From positions 8,092,501-8,156,500 of the forward strand of contig NC_060021.1 in assembly GCF_021134715.1 (NCBI RefSeq): DNA of 64,000 nucleotides, written 5' to 3'. This document shows, in pieces, positions 1-13,892 of the stretch. How positions within the stretch are numbered: the first letter of the stretch is position 1; each line of letters starts with the position of its first letter. The notes beneath the pieces are model-generated. The model was not told the DNA's origin. It searched no databases and saw only the letters and a list, made by a program, of their open reading frames with translations. Origin of the DNA: Daphnia pulex. Taxonomy: Eukaryota; Arthropoda; Branchiopoda; Diplostraca; Daphniidae. Made by a program: the position numbers and the translations under genes.

Positions 1-645
1 GAGAGAAGATTACACACATAAGGAGAAAAAAGTTTAGCCTTTTTTTGTTTCGTGTTGTTGTTGTTTTACAATTTTTATATGTACAGGGAAGGATGGCTAC
101 AAACAATTGGAGGGTTTTCTTTCTTCTTCATAAAGCCAAAGTGTGTGAGGGACATTTTGTGTGACTCCGTTTTTAACTTCTTTTTGCACGAAACGGCGGC
201 AGCAGATCTCTCGTGAGCGTGGTCGAATTTTTTGCTTTTTTCTCAGATTTTTAATTTTTAAACACCGGGATCCAGAAAATATATATCGACACCAACAAAT
301 CTCTCTATCGTGAAAGCCTCTGGCGCACCGTCGTTGGTTTGGACAATTTCACTCAAAAATCTAAAACGAAAAGAGCTCAAAAACGTCTTGACGCCGCTGC
401 ATATTTTTTGTTTGTTTGTTATAGTTGCGCGAATTTCATTCGAACACTCACACACAAAGTCAGTCACACACTCACATTCTCACATCAAATCTATACGTGG
501 AAATAATTTACAAGAAAAATAACAAAAAATCAGTTTCGGACGAAAGCGCAACGAGAAAGAGACGAAAAAAGAATTTCGATTTTCTTACCTGGTGGTGGTG
601 GTTGCAGGGAATTATTTGGTGTCAAAGATTGCCAATGATTCCTCC

Positions 646-3600
646 TCATTTCCGCTTGGCGTGAAGCATTTCCATGAGTAGTGTTTGTGTCGGCGCACAA
701 CCGTTGAGATGCTTGAAATAGAGATACTCTTCGCCGCGCGACGACATGGCGTGAATGTCGGGTAAGATTGCCAACATTTTAGCAAACTTGTCCTAAATAA
801 TTGACATTCGTTATTTTCCTGTTCCAATAACACTTGGTAGAAACACACGAAAGAATCTTACAGGGATATGAGTGTAGCAGTTAAGCGTGTAGTCGAAAAG
901 AGCTTGCTGGACTTGCTCTTGAGCTTCGACCACGTGGCGTCGATTCATCAATCCCTTGACGTCTGGAAATGGGGTTAACATAAAATGATGCTTATTTCTC
1001 TAGCTCTCAAAGAGGGTGGAAAAAAAGATAAAAATATACCTGAATTGAGAAGCATGAGAAATTTGAGACAGACGTAGTCGGGCACGTCGAAACGGATTTC
1101 GGTGAGCCGGGCCGTGACGTCGTGAAGAGGTTCGGCCAGCGATGGGCAGCCGAGTAGCGACAACGACAAAAGATCAAACTTTTGACCATTGGGCAGCGAA
1201 GATTCGTCAGGCAGGTGATTGTGCAATCGTTGATGTAAATGATCCAAAATCAACAAGTCTGACCAAGCGTGTTGCAGCAATTTCATTTGATCGTCAACCT
1301 AAACGAGCCACACAGAGATAACAATTGAATTTTATTGCACGACCTTGAAACACACACAGAAATAGCTCATATCGCGTTCTCTCTTTCGTTCGACAGTTGG
1401 CGTGCGCGCGAGATGTAAACCGTGAGCCTACTGACCTCAATTTAGACTTGATTAGCTATCGAGGGTGCGCGGACACACGACGGGAGAGAGAGAGAGAGAG
1501 GGAGTTGGTTTTATTGAACGGTTGTGGGGGGAGGCAACGCCGAGTGGATTACGGACGCCCCCGACCTAGTGACCTACTTTCGGGAGCGACGCTATCGACG
1601 TCGTCACCAAGCGCAAAAAACCATACGTTTCTGAGGCAACGGAATGTTACGACGAGATAAAATAATATTTTAAACAAATAAAAACTTCACACACATAAAA
1701 ACAAGGAGCCAATCTTTTTAACATTCTGGTTATTGCCATTAGAGCAAATCGGTCGGACAAGTTTTTTTTCCCGAAAAAATTTCGCTTTCTATAGAGACAG
1801 AGCAGATATGGCAGTCGCTTTCGGTTTCAACATAGACACACACGGTTGGCTAACAAAAGGCTATTTTCCCTTTTGCGGCCGTCCTGCATGAGAGAATTCA
1901 CGGTCAGAAACGAAACGCTAGCAGGCAATCCTCTCTCTCTTTGAAGAAAAAAGGGGAATGACGATGTTAATAATTAACTGGTTATGGTAATAGGGTGTAG
2001 GTAGCTAAGCTCCCAAGGCACCCAATGATGGAATATACACAGTCCAAAAAAAGAAACACACAAAAGAACGAGCTGATATATCTACGGTGTGTGTATGCCC
2101 GTCCCACTGACCTACTCTCTCACGCGGCTTTATACGATTATAATCATCATCATCATAAATAGAAAGCCTACAGGCACACACAACAGTCCTAGACCGTGAG
2201 CCGAGAAAAAACTTTCCATTTCACTCGATCCCAAAAGTCGTATACAACTTTTGGGAGCCCATAAAAATCTAATCATAAGCCACTTTTTCAAAGGGGGTTC
2301 GATCGTTAAAATATGGTGAAACTCCTTCTTCTTACCTTTAGATCCTTGAAATAGTAGGAATTACGTGCCCAGTCCACTTGCGTAAAAAGGTTCTGGTCCA
2401 GCACCTTGCAGAGCAGCTCAAACAAATCCACTTCACACTGATTGTACGTCTAATGGACAATTAAATCATTTAAATTATTATGTCATTAAGATAGAAGAAT
2501 GAATCAAAAACTTACTTGACTCTGTAAAAGACCAAAGAGGGCACTCTGCCACTCTTTGTCGTCGAGAGACTGGACGAATTCGCGGATCAATGGTGGAACT
2601 TTGGCTCCGCTAACCGATCCAGCTCCTACATTGGGACCGTTGTTGTTGCCCAGCATGGTGTTACCTGCTTATCGATACCGAGATAATAAAAAACAAATGA
2701 TTACCGTGTAATAATAATTGAGAATGTTGGATTTTACCGGTCAAAAGTCCCTCGAAATGGAAGGTTTTGGGCGAGACGGATGACGTGGAGGAATGCTGTT
2801 GGGGTGTAGGAGCGCCTCCTCCTCCACCGGACGGGTGATTATTTGGAGAAGGAGTGTGCGGATGAGAAGGACCCGCTCCTGATGTGGTGCCCATATTGTT
2901 ATTATTGTGGTTATTGGTATTGTTGTTATTGTGCGGTCCTCCAGATCCCGATCCAGGTCCCATCGAGCCGTTCAACGAGCCCAATGGCTGGCCAGAAGGT
3001 CCTGTTGTTATGTAATCAAATAATAAAAATTTTGTTAAATTCTTGCCGGATGAATGTTCCTTTTTAGCGGCAACGTCATTTGATCTTGTTGTTCAAATTG
3101 ACCCAATTGGCTTCTAGACTTTTATAATTTTTATTTTCTTTGAAAACTCATTCGATTCCCCCCCCCCTTTCTTTTGTTAAAAGGTAACAAAAGACTCGAT
3201 TGGATATCGGAAGCCCTTTCCCCTATAAGCCCCGAGAGCGTCAAATTGCATTGGGGTCAATCTCTCTAGATGATGGAAGAACAAATCGGACACCCAAAGC
3301 TAGATCAGCGTGTCCCGAACCAACAGCTAATTGGTGTAGGGATCACGAGGGGAAATAAAAATCTGCCAAATGAGAGGAGCAGAAAACAAGAGATGAATTA
3401 TATAAAGACGGGGGGGCTGACCTGGATAGCCGAGTGATGCGGCTAGTGGACTGGGGCTGGAATCGGGACTGGATGTCAATGAAGAAACTTGGGCGATTTG
3501 AATCTCGTGTTTGACACCACCGCCACTGCTGCTACCTCCTCCTCCACCACCGTAGACGCTGCTGCCGGACGGAGAATAGCCCATGTCCGTGTACATTCCA

Positions 3601-6421
3601 GACGATTGTCCGGCTCCGCTGTTGCTGTTGTTGGGCGATGGATTGCTGTTGTTTCCTCCTCCTCCGTTGTTTGCACCTCGAGGTGTCGTCAATTGGCGTT
3701 CGCGCATCACCTGCAACTTGCGCGCCCGATCCCGTTTGTACATGGGTCCAAACTTGTTCCGTCCGCCGCGCATTCGATCCGCTCTCACAGCTATTAAAAA
3801 AAATTAAATTAAAAAATTGATTCAATTATTTACGATCGTCCTGAAATTATATTAGCGTGACGAGTCAGTCGGTGAGAAAGAAACGTCCCGCACGGATGAC
3901 TTTTCAGGTTGGGCCGTGACTCATCAGCACACGAAATATATACCTTTCATTTATTTATTATTATTACATGTCGTCTCCCACCAAGAAAAATAGGCTAAAT
4001 AGATAGTGTCTAATAGATGTAACAGGCCACACCAATTTCGCAATAGGCGCACAGTCGTCGTCGGTGGTGAGAGTCCGTCGTGCACGGCCTCCTCCCGACG
4101 ACGACGACGACGACGACCATGACCTACTTGGCTAACAGAAAGAACTTAGGGACGGCGTTGCCAACTCGATTCTCTCTCATCTCCTTCATTCTCTCTCTTT
4201 TCGGGTTCGAAAGGGGAGAGACAAGGCTCCATAGAAAGACACACACACATAGAAAACTGAAAGCCCAGAGAGAGAGAGACGGGTGTGTGTGTGTGTGTGG
4301 TGACCTACTTTTCTCTCTCAAACAGATTTCAAACGACTGAGGGGAACACCTCCTATACACTACTGGCCGGATAGGGAGAGAAACAACAAAATTGTCAAAA
4401 TAAAACTTTATTTTTTTTCCCCCCTTTTTTTTTTGTCTATGGGCTATATACAAATTTTTGACATCCGTTGGCGATTAAACTGATTGTCGATATCGAAAAA
4501 CTCCCTACTAATTAAGATATTTAAATTGCAATTCTTTAAATTACTATTGTTTTTTAAAGTTGAATTTCAACACAAATTCCCGTAACAAAAAAAAAATGTT
4601 GAGAAATTCGAATGCGTGTGTGTCTATATACTCTATCTTGAAGCGAATAGCCCGAGGGGACGTGAGGCCAACTTTCACTTGTGTGTGTATGCGTTTAGGC
4701 CTATTCTTCTCTCTCTCTCTCCCTCTCACTATATATACCAGACGTATCCGCTGGCTCTCCTTTTTTTTCTTCTTATATAAAATTCCTATCCGAAGATGCT
4801 ACGAAAAAAAACAAACGCCGCAAGGTTTGAATCTCCCCTTGGATCAAATAGATCCAAACGGACACACTTTCACTTTCAGTCTCGTTTGTTTTTTTCTTAT
4901 TTTTCCAACTTGTGTGCCATTTTCTACCCGAGTCTGTAAAACAATTTAACACGAAAATTAAGATCAATTTCGTGATAACCTTGAATCTCTACCACCACCA
5001 CCGACTTTGCGGACTGATTCCTCGGCATTTTCAGTTTCTTGGAAGCGTGTCATCAACAAAGGGAAAGTGGAGGGGCAAAATTTCCCTACACACATACACA
5101 CACCCAAAAAAGAGAGAGAGAGAGAGATGGTTGGGTCTATAGGGATTCTATTCACGTTCCCCTCAAATCATAAAAAGAGAAAGGGACCCCACCAACCAAG
5201 AACCCTACAAACATTTTCTATGGGACCTTTCTCCCCTTGTGGTCATCTTCCCATTTGGGTACTACGTACAATTTTTTGGGTTGAAACAAATCTGGAAAAA
5301 TATATATAAAAATAACAGTTGACAATCAACCCACTTTCCCACGACCCCTACACACACACACATTAACCGATTGTTTTTTAACGGCGCGCGGGAATCGAGG
5401 TGCGTGAAAGGGAAAACAACAACGTGACCCCGATAGACGAAATAAAAAAATTATTATTACCTTCGAGTTTCATGCCGACTTCTAGGCACTTTTGGAATCG
5501 GCAGTAAGGGCACCTCTTGCGTTGTGATTTGTCAATGTGGCAGGATCGATCGGCAACGCAGGAATAGGCCTTTTTGTTCTGAACGGTTCGCTTGAAGAAT
5601 CCTTTACACGATTCGCAGGTGAGCAGTCCGTAATGATAGCCGGAGACTTTATCGCCGCAAACTGGACACAATTCTTCAATTCCTTCCTTGGTGTCGGGTA
5701 AATCGTGTCGTCCTCCACCAGTGGACGATCCGCTGGTTCCAGGAGGTAACGAACTGGGTCCGGACAAGGATGGAACGATGACGATGGGATCCATGAGCGG
5801 CGATGGACTAAGAGCAGCGTTACTGCTGGCCGCGTTGCTCGTCTCGTACTCGCCTGCGTTGTTGGGATTGTAAATGCAATAGGAATCGAGCCCAGTCAGG
5901 CCGACTGTCACGCCCACACCCAATAGATTGCCGCCGGCCTCGACGCCACCAGAGCTCAAGTGACTCATGGCGTAGCTCATGGCCGCCGACGAGCTACTGT
6001 TGTTGTTGTTGTTGTTATTATTGCTACTGGCACTGAACGGCGACAGGGTAGAAGCGGGACTGGACGAGGCCATTGAAAGAGAAGCGATCGACAATTCAGA
6101 ATTGGGAGAGCTCAGCGTCCTGTGATGCAGATGCTGGGCTCCAGCTAGGTGGTGGTGGTGATGATGATGGATTTGCTGTTGTTGTTGTTGCTGTTGTTGC
6201 TGCTGCTGGTGGTGGCCACCAACCATATGATGATGATGTTGGCCATTAGGTCCTGAACCACTGTTTGAACCACCACCACCACCACCGTTGGGACTGTGTA
6301 AACGTTCGATTTGGACGCTGACTTGGTCGGTATCGACAGACGGGCCGGACAAATTAATGAAACCGGACGAACTGTTGTTTCCTAGGGGTGCAATAGCTGC
6401 GAGATCCATGTCAACTAGCAT
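646..6421 (-). CDS. ftz-f1: Nuclear receptor FTZ-F1 (NR5A), 8 coding exons
   Basis: Orphan nuclear receptor that binds DNA as a monomer; in insects it is the competence factor of the ecdysone cascade. Exons: 5461-6421, 3422-3790, 2738-3001, 2516-2664, 2336-2449, 1040-1298, 862-962, 646-792. They sum to 788 codons (787 aa) with matching phases. The N-terminal ~250 residues are low complexity (Gln/His, Ser, Asn, Gly runs). The C4 zinc-finger DNA-binding domain starts with Cys252 ([14 protein letters not shown]) and has the NR5-type P-box CESCKG. The FTZ-F1 box ([20 protein letters not shown]) follows at the start of exon 2. The ligand-binding domain runs from about residue 545 to the end, finishing in an AF-2 helix LLMEML. 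I chose the ATG at 6421 (MLVDMD); the frame is open upstream to 6478 without another ATG. Upstream untranslated exons and alternative alpha/beta N-termini are possible and not resolved. Confidence 0.95.
1562..1580 (-). promoter_or_regulatory. RORE/RevDR2-like nuclear receptor site in ftz-f1 intron
   Basis: On the gene strand this reads AAAGTAGGTCACTAGGTCG. The first eleven bases are a perfect WAWNTRGGTCA (ROR/HR3 and Rev-Erb/E75 monomer site). A second AGGTC half-site follows two bases later, the RevDR2 arrangement bound by Rev-Erb/E75-type receptors; only its last base deviates. It lies in the intron between coding exons 5 and 6. Function is inferred from the motif alone. Confidence 0.5.
2108..2118 (-). 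promoter_or_regulatory. Imperfect RORE in ftz-f1 intron
   Basis: Gene-strand sequence AGAGTAGGTCA, a TAGGTCA half-site with one mismatch in the A/T-rich 5' extension. Same intron as the RevDR2-like site. Confidence 0.3.
4120..4130 (-). promoter_or_regulatory. RORE-like site in ftz-f1 intron 1
   Basis: Gene-strand CAAGTAGGTCA, matching the core AANTAGGTCA. It lies in the 1.7 kb intron between the DNA-binding-domain exon and the FTZ-F1-box exon. Confidence 0.4.
4301..4311 (-). promoter_or_regulatory. Perfect RORE in ftz-f1 intron 1
   Basis: Gene-strand AAAGTAGGTCA, a full match to WAWNTRGGTCA and identical to the first half of the RevDR2-like site 2.7 kb downstream in the gene. It is flanked by a (GT)n run and a CT-rich tract. 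Confidence 0.5.
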
Positions 6422-7631
6422 CTCAACCAAGTGACATGGAAATTCCCCCCCCAAAAAATTAAATAATAATTTGGGCAACGCAGCAGACGCTCACCAGAGG
6501 GCTACACACAACACACCTGTTGCACCACCACTGGTACACACACAAAAGGTGCTATACAGACAGAGAGAGAATTGTAATCCTCACACAAGATTCCTATGCT
6601 GCGTGTACGAGTGAGAGGGAAAAGAAAAAAAATTGAGGACAAGTCTCACACACACACACACACACACACACACTATAGAAACCACCTGGCCGCTTGGTGG
6701 CGTTGCTGAGCTTCGAAAGCGAAAGTTGACCGCAATTCCGAAACACACTGAGCTCTACTGCTGCTGCTGCTGCACATGTGATGACAGAGAGAAATAAATG
6801 TGTACAACTTCTTATTCACACACTCGACGACGACGACATGAGGCCACACTAGCACTTTTTGTTTGATAAAAATGGAGCTATACTTATTTAAACAACCAAC
6901 TTGTCAGAGAGATGGACCCAGACTGAGGACCAACAGTCTTGAATGGCTCAGACTAACCGAATGGTGGGCGGAACTGTGTTTGCTTGGAGGAGGCAGGGGT
7001 CGAAAAAAAATTTGAAAAAATTCGTTTTTCTTTTTTTTCTAAAGACACTGAAAAAGACACGTCCGATCGGACGCGTGTTCTGCGAGAGAGTCCCGACACA
7101 TACACACTGTGTCTGTGTCTGTGTGTGTGTGTGTGTAGCGAGGAGGAGTGAAAGTGACTCCCCGCTTCAAGAAGAAGAGAGAAAAAAGGCACCAAAAAGA
7201 GGTGGGTTAGACATTACTCCGCCCACCACCTCGTGTCCTACTTTCTAACCACCACCTCTTCATAGCAGCAGCAGCAGCAGTCCTCTCCCTTTCTAAGCTA
7301 CATCATCTTTGTGATATTTTCTATATCGACTATTTATTTTTTCGTCAGAGACAAAAATATTCAAATGAGGGGAGGATTTTGGATTTTCATGCAAACGACA
7401 AAAAAAAAGTAAAATTTTCGTAATTTTTCTTTTATTTTTTGTAAATAAATTATTTCCAAATGAATTCCAATTATCTTTTAGTTGTGACCCCATTATTTTG
7501 ATGTGAAAGAGTGGAGAAAAGAATGACGAAATCAGTCACGTTAGAGTCTGTAGGGAGTCTTTTTTTATCGGGACGATATCAAACAAAAGTGAACGTGATT
7601 GCAATAGTGACCCCGATACCTAGTGTGCTAC

Positions 7632-7649
7632 TGCACTAGACCTACTTTC
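7632..7649 (-). promoter_or_regulatory. Repeated nuclear-receptor-like word, copy 1
   Basis: TGCACTAGACCTACT on the plus strand; the gene strand reads AAAGTAGGTCT then AGTGCA. It differs from a RORE only in the last half-site base. The 15-mer recurs exactly at 8224-8238 and, inverted with one mismatch, at 8836-8850. Confidence 0.35.
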
Positions 7650-8207
7650 CAACCGCACGGGTGTTTGGGTAGGGAGACCTCCTAAAAGGTGGGAGAGAAT
7701 GGGGGGGGGGGGTAGCCCTGGGGCCAGTGGTGGTGGGGGGAATGCTGCAATCTGGTTTTCTATATATCCCGCCGTCGTTTGCCTTTATGCACGCTCTAGC
7801 ACACACACACACAACCGGCCCGCCATGCGCACGCGGGCTACCACAAAACTTTCCCTTTTCATTCGCACGGCCGCCATTTTTCTCTCTCTCTCGTGTGTGT
7901 TTGTTTCTATTATATAAATAAATTTCTGCGTGTGTGTGTGGGTCCAATGAAAAGAATGCTTATTGATTCAATGGCGTAATTTTTAGTAAATTTTTTCTTG
8001 GCGGCTGGACAAATTGTTTGACTGGAAAAAACATACAAGAGCCAAAACGAATAGTTATTTCTTATTCAGAAATTTAAAGAAAAAAAGTTGTTAATTTTTT
8101 AGCGTGAGCAAATGGGTCGCCACGGTTTGCGCCGGCGCATCGGTTGACGTCACGCCAAAAATTAAAAAAAAGAAAAAATAAACTCGACGCTCACGCGGGA
8201 TTCGCCT

Positions 8208-8238
8208 TGACCCACTAACACCCTGCACTAGACCTACT
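8208..8238 (-). promoter_or_regulatory. RORE-like site plus repeated word, copy 2
   Basis: 8208-8218 reads TTAGTGGGTCA on the gene strand (TRGGTCA core, one mismatch in the A/T extension). 8224-8238 is the exact second copy of TGCACTAGACCTACT. Two receptor-like half-sites within 31 bases suggest a composite element. Confidence 0.35.
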
Positions 8239-8833
8239 AAAATAAGATGTGGAAAAGAAAAATAAAACAAAAGCGAAACTGCTTTTTCTCGACACGACAC
8301 GTACGTATGTGACCCAACTCCTTGGGGGGAAATTCCGACCCCCATTCAGCGGAATATTTTTGGCACTATAAGATTATTTACATTTGAATTAAAGTTAATT
8401 TCTACCAGTTAAATAAATCTCTTGCACAAATCTTACGCATTTCTCAAGATAGATTAGCAGGTAATTTGGATGGAAATGTTTTGTTCTAGAAAACATTAAA
8501 AGATCATTGGCTGAGCTAGGAAAAATCGGATCAACACAAGTAGCACTACTAATGACGTAAACCTTGAAATGGATAATCGACATCCAATAGCTACGCAATA
8601 AAATGGGAAATGGTGTAATAATAAATTTGGGAAAAAAAAACAGATTTCAATAGAAATTTGAAATTAATGAAATATGTCATATCAGGAATTTATTTTCAAA
8701 TGACTAATTTACGACTTTCATCTTTCTTTGGGTGGGGGGGGGGAATTTTTAAATTTCTCAGAAGGTTACGTGATGAATTTCTCCTCGTGAAGAACGAGAT
8801 CAGAAATTTTATGGAACGAGTGAAATTTAATGT

Positions 8834-8850
8834 AAAGTAGGTCTAGTGTA
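8834..8850 (+). promoter_or_regulatory. Repeated word, copy 3 (inverted)
   Basis: AAAGTAGGTCTAGTGTA on the plus strand, the inverse orientation of the copies at 7632 and 8224. ATGGGTCAC follows at 8851. The sequence CAAGGCCTCG occurs at 8913-8922 and again at 11070-11079 beside another RORE; it is near the FTZ-F1 binding consensus YCAAGGYCR. Confidence 0.35.
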
Positions 8851-9184
8851 ATGGGTCACTGGGACAGCTCCCAACGACACCTCTTTCGCCATATCGATTT
8901 TTCCTTTCATTTCAAGGCCTCGGTGGTAGCCAACAACAACAACAGCAGCAGACAGTTAATCACGAATCGAGTCGCATTTAACCCGCCGTCGTGAAGTGCT
9001 TCATCCTTGAAAAAAAGCTGGTACCCTTATGAATATCGGGTTGCAATTGAAGGTAGAAATGTAGTATTGTTTTTTGGTTGGGTAATATTCATTTAAAGCT
9101 GCTGCTGCAGTATACGTTATATGTATATATACACTTATTCGATTGTCAAGAAGTGGGGTGGTTGGGTGGGAGTTTTGAGGGGGC

Positions 9185-9195
9185 TGACCCACTTG
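9185..9195 (-). promoter_or_regulatory. RORE-like site upstream of ftz-f1
   Basis: Gene-strand CAAGTGGGTCA, matching AANTRGGTCA with the first A/T position replaced by C. One of the spaced set of similar sites across 1.5-11.1 kb. Confidence 0.3.
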
Positions 9196-9490
9196 CCTCA
9201 TTCCCCACTGACTTTGGCACTACTTTCGCTTTTCCACGCTTTCTTTTTTCGACAGCGAAATGATATTTCTTCTTCGTTCGTTCGGGAATGGCGCAACTTT
9301 TAGACGTCTGAATTGAAACCATGAATTCGGGATAATGCCAGTTCTCAAATCGATTCAAGATGGTAAAAAAAAAAAATATAAGAGCGTTCAAGGTTTTCGG
9401 GGGGGATATCGTTCGTTCAGTGCCAGTAATCATCATCCCATATTAATTATTTAAATCTAAATTGAAAGCAGATTGAAAAGAAGAAAAAAG

Positions 9491-10095
9491 TTAATAAGAA
9501 CCGTGTGGCGAATCTTGTTGGAGCTGGATCAGCATCAGGTGATCCTGGTCGTCGGGATCGTTCGACTGAAGGCAGTTGGTTGTTGATTCGTGGGCGGAAA
9601 GAGTTTCGTCTGCTGACGACTGGATGGATTCACGTTTCTGCGGGAAATTAAGACAAACTTCCATCAAGTCTGTTTTATATTTTCATGACAAATGGCGAAT
9701 GTGGGAGAACCTGCTGCGATAGGAAAATCATGGCGTGTGCCGAAGACAAACGGAGTTCTTTGCTGAGTTCGGCCGACGATTCCGACGACGACGTCGACGA
9801 CAACTGGGCAATAACATGAACGAGAAATAAACGTGAATCACGCAATTTCCATGGCGACAGTTGTGAAAAATCGACCGGCGGTGTAATATTGATTCGAGAA
9901 TCGGCAATCACATCAGCCTAAATAACGTGTGTGCAAGTCAAAGAAATATTTTCAATAGCTAGGAACCTGCGATTGCTGAGACCCGTCGGTGCTGCCATCT
10001 GACGGCGATCCATTGCGGTCACGCCCGACCACTCCAGCCGACGTCAGCTCCCTGAACGAAGGCAACAAAGCTGCTGCTTCTGCTTGACATTCCAT
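9491..10095 (-). CDS. Small three-exon gene of unknown function, 160 aa
   Basis: I do not recognise this protein. Exons 9967-10095, 9711-9917 and 9491-9637 have phase-0 GT-AG junctions and join into one 160-codon frame with an ATG and a TAA; introns are 49 and 73 bp. Product: an N-terminal MECQAEAAALLP segment, a Ser/Asp/Gly-rich stretch, a middle segment with INITPPVDFSQLSPWKL, a Ser/Glu-rich run, and an acidic C-terminus ending QQDSPHGSY. No signal peptide or membrane segment. It lies 3.1 kb upstream of the ftz-f1 start on the same strand. It may be an independent gene or a short alternative transcript from the ftz-f1 upstream region; the stop before any clear donor argues against direct splicing into the receptor. 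Confidence 0.55.
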
Positions 10096-11682
10096 TTCTT
10101 TTCTTTTTTTTTCAGTTTCAGTTGACAGTCAATTCGTGATTTCAATTAGAAAATGAAATTGAAATTTCTCTTATTTTTCAAACGATGGGAGATCCTACGA
10201 CGATTCATCAAGGTCGTTATTTGAATGCATTTCAATCTGTTGGATGTGTCAAGTATGTTGAGAAAGAAAAAACAGAAACAAATTTAGGTCGCTGGGTCGG
10301 TTGGTCAATAGGTTACGCGATCACACACACACAGACGATCAAGAAAATCCCGAACTTTAGCCAGTGGCCATTCAAGATAACGACTCGACATGTTTATAAT
10401 ATTTAGAGAAAAAAGAAAAGATGGGAAAAGACACAATGATAGATCAGTGTGTGTATATATATAAAGTAGTAACGTGGCTTAAAAAAGAAGAAGCCTAGAG
10501 TTTCACTTTCACTCGAAAATGGAATGGAAAGAAGAGAGAGAGAAACGGTTAAAAAGTCGTAGAGTGGCAGAGAAAGGAATAATAATCGTCGTCGGTTGGA
10601 AGCTCCCCGGAGCTGAAACGACCCTGAGGCGATGGGTATATAGAGACCCCACAACCAAACCAACCACTTGTATGTCCCACTGACTCACTGAAAATAACAA
10701 AATAAAATATCACACAGACACACCATTCACGCTCTCTCGTTGAAAGAGAAAATGAGGGGATGAAAAACGAAATAAACTAACAACACGACTCACTTTTTTA
10801 CCCTTTCACGAATGTCATTCAACTAAAAAATTGTGTGCACACAAAGACTCGACAGGATTATATGTACGAAATCACGTTGAGTTTTTGTTTTTCACGCGGG
10901 ACACACACTGAACGATGGAAATAGGCACAGTTTTTCGTCGGGGTGTATACGGAATTTTTTGATAATTTTCAAAATAAATTGTTTTGGTGTTGGCTGTGTG
11001 CACACACACACAGCTCGCGAATACGGTGGCGTGTGTGTGCGGGACTGCTGCACGACTGAAAATGTAGGTCAAGGCCTCGCTCTGCAGTGAGCCAGGGCTC
11101 TCTCACGAACCGAATAGTGTGGGCGGCGTTGCCGAAAAAGTCTTTTTTCGCCTCCTCTTCTGCTGCTGTGTGTGTGCTGATTTCCCTTTTCGCTGGCTTG
11201 ACTTGCGACGGATTTGACACGAAATTATTGCGGGTGCACTCACGGACGACTGAGGGTTCGGGAGCGACGCCTTTACCTCACCAGGTGATGCGTCTCTGAT
11301 TGGTGCACCTCTCGAGGGCTCGGGTGTTGGCGGGTTATACATGGTGGTAACTTCTTTTTCTACCCTCCCCTTCTTTTTCGTGGTAAAAATTACTTACACA
11401 AAAGTCGTAACAAACGGACGCAAATAAGCGACGAGTTTAGGACATTCAGAGCCACCTATCAACCGAAACTAGCAGCTTGACCGAAAGTGTTTTTGTATTT
11501 TTTGTCTTCTTTTCGGGTGTACACAATTATTACGAGGCGGGAAGAAAAACAGTTTAAACAGTACGTGTGAGTGTAGTTGTTTGTTTTTTTGGCGTCTTTT
11601 TTATTTTGACGGGATTATTTGATAGACGATACAAATGTGGAAAAAAAAAGCTTTTTCATTCAAAATGGAATTTTGAGTTAAG
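10096..11682. other. Intergenic between the small gene and reptin
   Basis: No supported coding gene. AT-rich with GT/CA runs (for example 11001-11037). A perfect RORE lies at 11061-11071. Frames here are short and of simple composition. Confidence 0.5.
11061..11079 (+). promoter_or_regulatory. Perfect RORE overlapping an FTZ-F1-like site
   Basis: AATGTAGGTCA (11061-11071) fully matches WAWNTRGGTCA. TCAAGGCCT overlaps its 3' end and matches the FTZ-F1 consensus YCAAGGYCR at eight of nine positions. It could serve ftz-f1 from far upstream or the 3' side of reptin; unknown. Confidence 0.35.

Positions 11683-13892
<2,210 letters not shown>

Larger units (their letters stand above)
6422..9490. 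other. Upstream region of ftz-f1, no coding gene seen
   Basis: About 3 kb rich in simple repeats: (CA)n at about 6648-6675, GT runs near 7120-7137, CT/GA and mononucleotide tracts. It contains RORE-like sites and three copies of a 15-base word around TGCACTAGACCTACT. Frames are short and of simple-repeat composition. It probably holds the promoter or 5' untranslated exons of ftz-f1. Confidence 0.5.

Noticed and set aside
3327-3790. Antisense open frames over the ftz-f1 exon 2
   Set aside because: Shadows of the Gly/Ser-rich coding exon on the minus strand.
4560-5309. Several 60-130 codon frames in ftz-f1 intron 1
   Set aside because: They come from CT/GA and CA/GT repeat tracts, occur on both strands and lack family motifs.
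6648-6675. (CA)n and neighbouring simple repeats
   Set aside because: Ordinary microsatellite; mentioned only as context of the ftz-f1 upstream region.
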